Shown one piece after another: positions 1 through 6,892 of a DNA stretch of 64,000 bases (positions within the stretch are counted from its first letter, which is position 1; the number at the start of each line of letters is the position of its first letter). The notes beneath the pieces were generated by a model that saw only the letters and a program-made list of their open reading frames with translations, did not search any database and was not told the DNA's origin. The DNA lies in assembly GCA_016872795.1 (NCBI GenBank), contig VGYZ01000009.1:1-64000 (forward strand), in the 5' to 3' direction. The DNA comes from Planctomycetota bacterium. GTDB lineage: Bacteria; Planctomycetota; UBA1135; GCA-002686595. The translations under genes were made by a program, and so were the position numbers.

Positions 1-217
1 AAACCACCTTCAGCCAGCGGGCTCGCTGCGCTCGCCCTCGGGGGCCTTCTTCTCCGGAGACGCGCTTGTCGGACCACCGACGGGTTGACGCGCTCGCTCG
101 CGCGCTGCACGGGCAGGGGCGGGGCGACTCGCGCACCCGGTCGAGAACGGAGGTCCTGATGGAGTGACGAGGCGGCGGTATGCTCCTTGGCCCCATTCCC
201 CAAGCGAACAGCCAGCC

Positions 218-700
218 ATGAACCAGATCGTCGTCGATCAGCTCCGTCGCCTGAGCGAGGCGGAATTCCTCGGTATCTACGAGTCGCTGCAGCAGCAGGG
301 CTTCGGGCCGCTCGACCACGAGGTGGCGAAGTCGCTCAACTTCCGGCCCCAGGCGATCCGCAACCTGCCGATGGCGCAGCGGGCGAAGCGCGCACGGCAG
401 ATTCTGGCGAGCAAGAAGAGCGTCGAGATGTGCTACGAGCTCTTCGGCAGCTACCTGATCAAGGACCGCCGCGAGCTCGTCACGGGCTTCCTCGATGCCA
501 CGGGCGTGCCCCACGAGCAGGGCATGGTCGAGGACCTCGATTCGATCTGCCCGGCCGCGGACAAGCTCGAAGGCGCGATCAAGGATCTCGACGGCAAGTT
601 CGCCGCCTCGGATGTGACGCTGTACCTCGCGATGTGCGCCGACCAGTGGCCGCAGGTGCCCGAGATCGAAGCGCACTGGCGCAAGCGCGCCGGCGCCTGA
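218..700 (+). CDS. Hypothetical cytosolic protein, 160 aa
   Basis: I do not recognise this family. The protein is soluble and mostly helical by composition, with no signal peptide or membrane segment. The middle holds a basic stretch (residues about 35-60, rich in K and R) and the C-terminal half is acidic (EDLDS, KLEGAIKDLDGK). The ATG at 218 is chosen because it opens the first stretch of normal codon use; an in-frame GTG at 164 would add 18 arginine- and proline-rich residues that look like read-through of the leader. It stands alone on the plus strand, facing the mutM gene, which ends 35 bp downstream on the other strand. Confidence 0.7.
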   Translation: MNQIVVDQLRRLSEAEFLGIYESLQQQGFGPLDHEVAKSLNFRPQAIRNLPMAQRAKRARQILASKKSVEMCYELFGSYLIKDRRELVTGFLDATGVPHEQGMVEDLDSICPAADKLEGAIKDLDGKFAASDVTLYLAMCADQWPQVPEIEAHWRKRAGA

Positions 701-734
701 GCGGACGCGGGCGAAGCTGGCGAGCAGGGCCGAG

Positions 735-1586
735 CTAGCGGCTCGCGCCCTTGCGCCGTGCTCGCCGCGGCCGCGGCTGGCATGTGGGACATGTGTGCGT
801 GCCGCGCTGCCCCACCACCGAGCGCGCGATCGGCGTGCCGCAGGTGCGGCAGGGCTCGCCGGCGCGGCCGTAGACGCGGAACTGGTGCTGGAAGCTGCCT
901 GGATTGCCCTCTGGAGTGCGGTAGAACACATCGAAGCTCGAACCCTCGCGCTCGATCGCCTCGCGGAGCACGGCGCGAATCTCGCGCTGGAGCAGCGCGG
1001 CCTGCGCTGCGCTGACACGATCGGAGCTGCACAAGGGATGCAAGCCGCTCCTGTGCAGCGACTCGTCGACATAGATGTTGCCGAGCCCCGCGACGAAGGT
1101 CTGGTCGAGGAGCAGCGGCTTGAGCGCGCGACGACGCAGGCGCAGCTGCCGGGCGAGCCAGTCGGCGGTGAACTCGGGTCCGAGCGGCTCCGGCCCGATG
1201 CCGGCGAGGCGCTGCGCGGGATCGCGGACGAACTCGAGCCGAGCAAACTTGCGCACATCGATGAAGTGGAAGGCGCTGCCGTCGTCGAGGTCGAGCCGCA
1301 CCTTGGCAAACTTGCCCGGATCCCAGTCCGCGGCCTCGACCTGCATGCGGCCGGTCATGCGCAGGTGACCGACGAGCGCACCGCGCCCGCCGAGCGACAT
1401 CACGATGTACTTCGCGCGGCGCTCGACGCTCTCGAAGCGCGCGCCCACGACCGCGCTCGCGAAGCTCGCGACCCCTTGCGAGCCGATGCTGCGCTTCCAC
1501 GCGACGCTCGCGGCGGTGATGCGCCGCCCGACGAGGCGCGGGCGGATCAAGCGCGCGACGGTCTCGACTTCCGGGAGCTCGGGCAT
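735..1586 (-). CDS. mutM: Formamidopyrimidine-DNA glycosylase (Fpg/MutM)
   Basis: Bifunctional DNA glycosylase/AP lyase that removes 8-oxoguanine and other oxidised purines. The N-terminus reads MPELPEVETV; after Met removal, Pro1 is the Schiff-base nucleophile and Glu2 the acid. The C-terminal zinc finger is complete (CRTCG ... CPTCQ) and carries the conserved Arg in GQRGTHTC that contacts the lesion. At 283 aa the length is standard for the family. It lies 28 bp downstream of the DUF983 gene on the same strand, so the two are probably cotranscribed. All catalytic landmarks are present and nothing looks degenerate. Confidence 0.97.
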   Translation of the reverse strand: MPELPEVETVARLIRPRLVGRRITAASVAWKRSIGSQGVASFASAVVGARFESVERRAKYIVMSLGGRGALVGHLRMTGRMQVEAADWDPGKFAKVRLDLDDGSAFHFIDVRKFARLEFVRDPAQRLAGIGPEPLGPEFTADWLARQLRLRRRALKPLLLDQTFVAGLGNIYVDESLHRSGLHPLCSSDRVSAAQAALLQREIRAVLREAIEREGSSFDVFYRTPEGNPGSFQHQFRVYGRAGEPCRTCGTPIARSVVGQRGTHTCPTCQPRPRRARRKGASR

Positions 1587-1614
1587 GGCGTGGCGCGGAT
1601 CAGCGCGAGCGCAC

Positions 1615-2028
1615 TCAGCGCGGCCGCGCCCACCACGCGCCGCTCGCGATGTCGGTCAGGTACTCGATCGCCGTCCACAGCGCCATCGACAGCGGCAGGA
1701 AGCCGTAGCAGAACGCGAGCACGATCGGCGCGCCGACCGCGAAGCCGTCCCACGCGCCGAAATCCGTGAAGACCCACAGGAGCACGAACACGGCCGCGGC
1801 GAAAAGCTGCGAGATCGTGGCCGAGAGGTACATCGAGCCGAGCTCGGCGCCGTCCTCGCGGCGATAGATGAGCCCGCAGTGGTTGCAGCGCTCGCGCAGG
1901 TGCGCCCAGCGATCGAAGAGCGCGCCGACGCCGCACTGCGGACAGGTGTGGCGTACGACGCGGCGCAAGCAACGCAGCTTCACCCCGTCGAGGGTCGGCT
2001 CGTCCCAGCGCAGGAGCCTCTTGACCAT
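1615..2028 (-). CDS. DUF983 membrane protein with zinc-ribbon head
   Basis: A 137-aa protein of the DUF983 type. The N-terminal third carries two CxxC pairs (CPQC and CNHC, about 20 residues apart) that can form a zinc ribbon. Two hydrophobic helices follow (about residues 70-92 and 98-118), so it is an inner-membrane protein with a small metal-binding cytoplasmic domain. The function of the family is not established. It precedes mutM on the minus strand with a 28-bp gap. The ATG at 2028 gives the expected start MVKRLLRW. Confidence 0.85.
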   Translation of the reverse strand: MVKRLLRWDEPTLDGVKLRCLRRVVRHTCPQCGVGALFDRWAHLRERCNHCGLIYRREDGAELGSMYLSATISQLFAAAVFVLLWVFTDFGAWDGFAVGAPIVLAFCYGFLPLSMALWTAIEYLTDIASGAWWARPR

Positions 2029-2082
2029 GCTTCATTTCTAGCACGCATGCGTCGGATCGGATACGGATGCGTTGTGCTGGCG

Positions 2083-2859
2083 TCACACATCCGCGCGCAC
2101 GCCGAGCAGGTCGAAGAGCTCGAGCTTGAGGGCGTTGTAGGCGCTCGCGCTCGGATCGCGCGGGTGCGGCAGGTCGACCGAAACGATTCCGGCGATGCGG
2201 CCGGGGCGCGAGGTCATCACCACGACGCGATCGGCGAGCTGCAAACTCTCGTCGACATCGTGCGTGACGAGCGCGATCGTCATGCGCCCGCGCTGCCAGA
2301 TGCGCAGCAGTTCGCGACGCATCGCGAGGCGCGTGAGCGAGTCGAGCGCGCCGAGCGGCTCGTCCATGAACACGATCTCGGGCGACACCGCGAGCACGCG
2401 CGCAACGGCGACGCGCTGCTTCATGCCGCCGGAGAGCTCGCCGGGGTAGCTGTCCTCGAAGCCCTGCAGGCCGATCAGCTCCACATAGTGCGCGACGATC
2501 TCCTCGCGCTCCTTCGCCGAACGCCGCAGCAGTCCGAGCGCGATGTTCTCGCGCACCGTGGCCCACGGAAAGATGCTGTAGTCTTGGAACACGAGGATGC
2601 GGCGCGGATCGGGGCGCGTGACCGCTTCGCCGTCGATCCGGATCGTGCCCGCGTCCGCTTCCTCGAAGCCGCCGAGCAAGTTGAGCAGCGTCGACTTGCC
2701 GCAACCGGAAGGCCCGAGGATGCACACGAACTCGCCGCTCGCGATCTCGAGGTCGATGGCGTCGAGCACGAGCAGCTCCTCGCGCCCGCGACGGAAGCGC
2801 TTCGAGAGCCCGCGGACCACGACCTTGGCGGCCCGCTCTCCTGTCTGCGGCGCACTCAT
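2083..2859 (-). CDS. ABC transporter ATP-binding protein, SsuB/TauB/NrtD type
   Basis: The energising subunit of an importer of the nitrate/sulfonate/taurine class. It has a Walker A motif (GPSGCGKST), a Q-loop in VFQDYSIFPW, the signature LSGGMKQR, Walker B VFMDEP and the switch His in VTHDVDES. It is 258 aa, a normal length for the family. The start codon overlaps the stop of the permease gene (ATGA, 2856-2859), so the two are translationally coupled. The substrate cannot be read from this subunit. It is the last gene of the three-gene minus-strand transporter operon. Confidence 0.95.
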   Translation of the reverse strand: MSAPQTGERAAKVVVRGLSKRFRRGREELLVLDAIDLEIASGEFVCILGPSGCGKSTLLNLLGGFEEADAGTIRIDGEAVTRPDPRRILVFQDYSIFPWATVRENIALGLLRRSAKEREEIVAHYVELIGLQGFEDSYPGELSGGMKQRVAVARVLAVSPEIVFMDEPLGALDSLTRLAMRRELLRIWQRGRMTIALVTHDVDESLQLADRVVVMTSRPGRIAGIVSVDLPHPRDPSASAYNALKLELFDLLGVRADV

Positions 2860-3719
2860 TCCTTGGTGAATCCCCAGCGCACGCTGTCGATGCGCTCGAG
2901 CCGCCGCACGAGGAAGTCGAGGCCGATGCCGATCGCGCCGATCACGAGCATCGCCGCCACGACGAGGTCGTAGCGCATGCCCATGTTGCGCGCGTCGACG
3001 ATCAGGAAGCCGAGCCCCGACTGGATCGCGTTCATCTCGGCCGCGACGATCACGAGCCACGCGACGCCGAGCGCGATGCGCAGGCTGGTGATGATCTGCG
3101 GCAGCGCCGCGGGAAACACGACGTGCGCGAGCAGCTCGAACTTGCGCAGGCCGAAGTTGTGCGCGGAGCGCACGTAGGCGACAGGCATCGAGCGCACAGC
3201 GCTCATGGTGCCCGTGACGATCGGGAAGAACGAGCCCAAGAAGATGATGAAAATCGCGGCCTCGTCGCGGATGCCGAAGGTGAGCGTGGCGATCGGGATC
3301 CACGCCAGCGGCGAGATCGGACGCAGAGCCTGTACGAACGGATTGATCGAGTAGCTCGCGCGCGTCGACCACCCGGCCCACAGCCCGAGCGGAATGCCGA
3401 TCGCCGCCGCAAGCAGGAAGCCCACCGCGACGCGGAACAGGCTCGCGATCGAGTAGCGCAGGAGTCGACCGTCGGAGAGGAGCTCGCGGAACGCGACCAG
3501 CGTGCGCTCGGGCGTCGGGAACACCTCGACGGTGCGCACGGGCTCGCCGGGCGTCGCGATCTCATAGCGCGTGCTCTCGGCCCACAGGTGCCACAGCGCG
3601 AGCAGCAACACGCCGGTCGCGACCGGCAGCACGACGGCCTGCGCGCGCTGGCGCAGCCCGCGGGAAGCGACGATCGCTACCGCGGCGAGCGCGGCGGTGA
3701 CGAACGCCGTGACGCTCAC
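2856..3719 (-). CDS. ABC transporter permease, SsuC/NrtB type
   Basis: Integral membrane subunit of the importer, 287 aa with about six hydrophobic helices. The EAA-type coupling loop is recognisable around NFGLRKFELLAHVVFPAALPQ. The GTG at 3719 overlaps the stop codon of the substrate-binding gene (GTGA), and the 3' end overlaps the ATPase start, so all three transporter genes are fused translationally. The leader segment after the GTG is hydrophobic, so the first helix starts almost immediately. Upstream in-frame codons belong to the substrate-binding gene in another frame and were not included. Confidence 0.93.
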   Translation of the reverse strand: MSVTAFVTAALAAVAIVASRGLRQRAQAVVLPVATGVLLLALWHLWAESTRYEIATPGEPVRTVEVFPTPERTLVAFRELLSDGRLLRYSIASLFRVAVGFLLAAAIGIPLGLWAGWSTRASYSINPFVQALRPISPLAWIPIATLTFGIRDEAAIFIIFLGSFFPIVTGTMSAVRSMPVAYVRSAHNFGLRKFELLAHVVFPAALPQIITSLRIALGVAWLVIVAAEMNAIQSGLGFLIVDARNMGMRYDLVVAAMLVIGAIGIGLDFLVRRLERIDSVRWGFTKE

Positions 3720-4843
3720 TTCGCTCCCGTTCCACTGGCCGCGGGCGGCGGCGGGAAGTTCGTCACGCGCGGCAACACGCCGAGGTCTGGCGCAAAGCGC
3801 GTGTCGCAATACTCCTCGAACGCCATGCGGCGGCCGATCACGTTCATCTCGACCGCGAGGTCCATGATTTCGTCGAAGGTAGCCTTCGGCGGCACGAGGT
3901 TCGAGTAGGACACGCGTTCGAGCGGCTTGGTGAGCACGTGCTCGAGCAACTTGGGGTCTTGGTTGTAAAAGACCTTGCCGACGACCTCGGAGGCGCGCCG
4001 TCGATGCTCGATCGCGAGCGCCTCGTCGTCGTCGTCGAGCCACAGGCCACTGGCCGCGATGCCGCGGACGAGCTCTTGGACGAGTTCCGGCCGCTCATTG
4101 ATCACTTCTTGGCGCACGACGAGCCCGCAGGAGATGAACTGCGGCCAGAGGTCTTTCATGAAGTAGAGCACGCGGCCGTAGCCGCCGAGCTCGGCCTTGG
4201 CGTTGTGCGGCTCGCCTACGATGTAGCCCTCGATGGCCTTGGCGGCGAGGGCGCCCGGCATCTCCGGCGGCGGCATCTCGACCAGCTCGATCGATCCCTG
4301 ATCCATGCCGCGCAGCTTCATCATGCGGCGCATCAAGAGGTGCTGGTTGGAGTAGCGACTGGGGATCGCCACGCGCTTGCCCGCGAGTTCGGTGAAGTCC
4401 TTGACCGGCGAGTCGATCGCGACCGTGAGCGCGCTGCCGTCGCGGTGCCCGAGGTAGACGATCTTCACCGGCACGCCGTCGGCGACGAGTTTCATCGCCA
4501 GCGGCACGATCATGAAGGTCGCGTCGAGCTTGCGGGCGATCAGCGCCTCCTTCATGGTCGGGAAGTCGCCGAAGCGCTCCGGCTGGAAGTGCGTGCCGCC
4601 CTGCGCGTGCTGGGTCACCCAACTGGTGACCGGGCAGGTGAGGTGTCAGGTGACGGGCAGGAAACCGACCCGGAACCGCTCGCGCTTCTCGACCGGAGTG
4701 GCGGCGGCCCCCGGAGTAGTCGACGCGGTCGGTGTGGTGACCTCGAACGCGCCGCGGAACGACGGCTCGCCGTTCAGGTAGCGGTGGGCGGCGAACAGGG
4801 CCGCGACGAGCGCGACGGCACCGAGGAGGAACTTGAGCTTCAT
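3716..4843 (-). CDS. NMT1/SsuA-like ABC substrate-binding protein with in-frame TGA (candidate selenoprotein)
   Basis: Extracytoplasmic ligand-binding component of the importer. Translation from the ATG at 4843 gives an uncleaved-looking N-terminal membrane anchor (residues 5-19), a Thr/Pro/Ala linker, and the first beta strand of an NMT1-type domain ending FLPVT. Codon 66 is then TGA (4648-4646). The same frame resumes without any shift as HLTCPVTSW and runs to a normal C-terminus, 375 codons in all. From memory, relatives read FLPVTCHLTCPVT, so TGA sits where a Cys belongs, in a C-x3-C pair. A perfect stem-loop lies 15-33 nt past the TGA. Selenocysteine readthrough explains everything. A TGC-to-TGA nonsense mutation, or reinitiation at the GTG at 4618, are the alternatives. 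The body (substrate-site region, SNQHLLMRRMMKL, GEPHNAK) is intact. Confidence 0.85.
4613..4631 (-). promoter_or_regulatory. Candidate bacterial SECIS hairpin
   Basis: On the minus strand, starting 15 nt after the TGA of the substrate-binding gene, GGTCACC pairs perfectly with GGTGACC around the five-base loop AGTTG. The loop lies 22-26 nt past the TGA, within the 16-37 nt window and with a G in the first two loop bases, as described for bacterial SECIS elements. In E. coli fdhF the loop is at about 19-22. The loop is partly encoded by the Ser codon AGT, which is rare in this G+C-rich window. The hairpin lies in coding sequence (PVTSWVT), so some self-complementarity could be coincidental. 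Confidence 0.55.
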
Positions 4844-5085
4844 GGGTGGGGGTCCCGCAGAGTGGCCCTGGCGTGGTCGCAGGGGTCCGGCGGACTTAGC
4901 GAATGGCGGGCCACGCCTGCGAGCCGCCCCCGGCGACCCGCCGCACCGTTCTCGGGGCTCGGAGGCGTAGGACTTATGCTCCAAGCCGAGGAAATTGCGC
5001 GCCGCGGCGAGTGTGGCTTGCCAGATCGGACGAAAAGCCCCTAGGATCGCAGGTACGCGGCTCGACGCCGCGCTCCCCGGCACCC
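4844..5085. other. Divergent intergenic region (242 bp)
   Basis: This stretch separates the minus-strand importer operon from the plus-strand Fe-S/molybdoenzyme genes and must hold both promoters. I see no convincing -35/-10 pair or strong inverted repeat. The divergent arrangement suggests, but does not prove, that the importer and the redox complex share a control region. Confidence 0.5.
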
Positions 5086-5331
5086 ATGAAGTTTCAAGCC
5101 GCCCTCGCCCTCGTCCTCGTCGCCACCTGCGCGCTGCCGCTCGCCGCGCTGCGCCCCGGCGCCCGCGCCGAGTGCACGGCCCTGTGCGTGTCCACCGACG
5201 ATCCGCCGCCGATCGACTGTCCCTTCTGCGGCGGCGATCCGGTCGCGCACCGCCTGCGTCTGCGCGCGCTGCTCTTCCGCCAAGCCTCCTACACGATCCA
5301 GTACTGGGCCTCGAGCGCCCGCGCCCGCTGA
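5086..5331 (+). CDS. Small secreted CxxC protein, 81 aa
   Basis: The ATG at 5086 opens a classical signal peptide (MKFQAALALVLVATCALPLAA). The mature part of about 55 residues has two cysteine pairs, CTALC and CPFCGGD, which could bind a metal or form disulfides. I recognise no family. The CPxCxGD motif also appears near the N-terminus of the DUF1570-like protein at 14349. It lies 64 bp upstream of the Fe-S/NrfD gene on the same strand and may be the first gene of that operon. Confidence 0.6.
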   Translation: MKFQAALALVLVATCALPLAALRPGARAECTALCVSTDDPPPIDCPFCGGDPVAHRLRLRALLFRQASYTIQYWASSARAR

Positions 5332-5395
5332 GCGCCGCTCGCGCGACGGAGATCCTGCCCGTCGCCGCCGCGCACCTCGATAGAGTGTGCGCCTT

Positions 5396-6892
5396 ATGCA
5401 GTTCGGCTTCCTGATGGATCACCGCCGGTGCATCGGCTGTCACGCCTGCACCGTCGCTTGCAAGTCCGAGAACGACGTCCCGCTCGGCAGCTTCCGCACC
5501 TGGGTCAAGTACACCGAGAAGGGCACATTCCCGGCCATCAAGCGCCACTTCTCGGTGCTGCGGTGCAACCACTGCACCAAGGCGCCCTGCGTGACGATCT
5601 GCCCGGTCAATGCGCTCGAAAAGCGCGCCGACGGCATCGTCGACATCGACCGCGACGCGTGCATCGGCTGCCGCGCCTGCATGCAGGCCTGCCCCTACGA
5701 TGCGATCTACTTGAACGAGGACTCCGGCGCGATCGAGAAGTGCCACTTCTGCGCCCACCGCGTCGAGCAGAACCTCGCGCCGGCCTGCGTGATCGTGTGC
5801 CCCGAGGAAGCGATCGTCTTCGGCGACCTCCACGACGCGGACTCGAAGATCTCGCGCATGGTGGCCGAACACCCGACGCTCCTGCGCCGCACCGAGCAGG
5901 GCACCGGCCCCAATGTCCACTACCTCGACACGCTGCCCGAGGCCCTGCAGCCCGGCGTGCCCGAGCGCCCGGAGACCTACCTGTGGAGCGAGCGGCCCGC
6001 GACCAAGCCTGAGCCGTGGCCGGCGAGCCTCCCGACCGCGCCGAATGTGCGCACGGTGCTCGACGCCGGCCACAAGGTGCAGTGGGGCCTCGGCGTCGCC
6101 GCCTACCTCGTCACCAAGGGCCTCGCGGCCGGCGCCGCGCTGCTCGCCCCCTTCGCGGGCCACTTCGGCCTGCACTCGGGCTGGCAGCGCATGCTGCCGG
6201 AGCTCCTCGCGCTCGCCTTCACGGCGCTCACGACCTTCCTGCTCGTCGAGGACCTGAAGCGCCCGATGAAGTTCCTGACGCTGCTCACGCGTCCGAACAC
6301 GAAGAGCTGGCTGGTCAAGGGCGCGTGGATCCTGATGGCCTTCACCGGCACGGTCGCGGCCGCGCTCGGCATCCTCGCGCTGCAGCATTTCGGCGACGAC
6401 CCGCAGGCCTTCGGCGCCCTGCTCGGGCCCCTGCGCTGGCTCAACGCCGTGCTCGGCCTCGGCGTCGCCGGCTACACCGCGTACCTGTTCGCCCAGTGCG
6501 AGGGCCGCGACCTGTGGCAGTCGAAGAAGCTGCTCCCCCACCTGCTCGTGCAGGCGGCGCTGTGCGGCTCGGTCGCGCTGCTCGCGGCGCGCGCGGACAG
6601 CCGCTCGCTGCTGTGGATCGCCGTCAGTTCGCTCGCGCTGCACGCGGTGTTCGTACTGCTCGAGCGCCACGGTCGCCACGACACCGACAACGCGCGGCAG
6701 GCCGCCGCGTTCCTCGATGTCGTGCGCCTCGGCCCCGTCAAGGCCTACAAGTTCGGGCTCATCGTCGGCGTCGGCGCCGCGCTCGGCCTGTGCTTTTTCG
6801 CCCCGGCCCTCGCGTGGCTCCCGGCCCTCGCGGGCCTGTTCGTCTACAAGCACGCCTACATCCGCGCCGCCCAGCTCCCGCCGCTGTCATGA
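5396..6892 (+). CDS. Four-cluster Fe-S protein fused to NrfD/PsrC-like membrane anchor
   Basis: Electron-transfer and membrane-anchor subunit of a molybdoenzyme complex, with two usually separate proteins in one 498-aa chain. Residues 1-145 carry sixteen cysteines in four ferredoxin-type groups (C12/15/18/22; C57/60/65/69; C89/92/95/99; C116/119/131/135), the pattern of NrfC/PhsB/PsrB subunits with four [4Fe-4S] clusters. From about residue 215 onward there are around eight hydrophobic helices, as in NrfD/PsrC quinone-reactive anchors. The ATG at 5396 places the first cysteine at residue 12, typical of the family; a GTG at 5387 is less likely. The stop overlaps the ATG of the catalytic subunit (ATGA), so 1:1 synthesis is expected. 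Confidence 0.93.
   Translation: MQFGFLMDHRRCIGCHACTVACKSENDVPLGSFRTWVKYTEKGTFPAIKRHFSVLRCNHCTKAPCVTICPVNALEKRADGIVDIDRDACIGCRACMQACPYDAIYLNEDSGAIEKCHFCAHRVEQNLAPACVIVCPEEAIVFGDLHDADSKISRMVAEHPTLLRRTEQGTGPNVHYLDTLPEALQPGVPERPETYLWSERPATKPEPWPASLPTAPNVRTVLDAGHKVQWGLGVAAYLVTKGLAAGAALLAPFAGHFGLHSGWQRMLPELLALAFTALTTFLLVEDLKRPMKFLTLLTRPNTKSWLVKGAWILMAFTGTVAAALGILALQHFGDDPQAFGALLGPLRWLNAVLGLGVAGYTAYLFAQCEGRDLWQSKKLLPHLLVQAALCGSVALLAARADSRSLLWIAVSSLALHAVFVLLERHGRHDTDNARQAAAFLDVVRLGPVKAYKFGLIVGVGAALGLCFFAPALAWLPALAGLFVYKHAYIRAAQLPPLS

Noticed and set aside
3716-4618. Substrate-binding protein starting at the GTG at 4618 as a complete, shorter gene
   Set aside because: It would lack the first beta strand and any export signal. 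The upstream frame supplies both, in phase, across the TGA.
4646-6853. Long open reading frame of about 735 codons on the minus strand, antisense to the Fe-S/NrfD gene
   Set aside because: It is the frame opposite a high-G+C gene and has Glu/Arg/Ala-rich, low-complexity translation. Only its last 66 codons (from 4843) are real, as the N-terminus of the substrate-binding gene.
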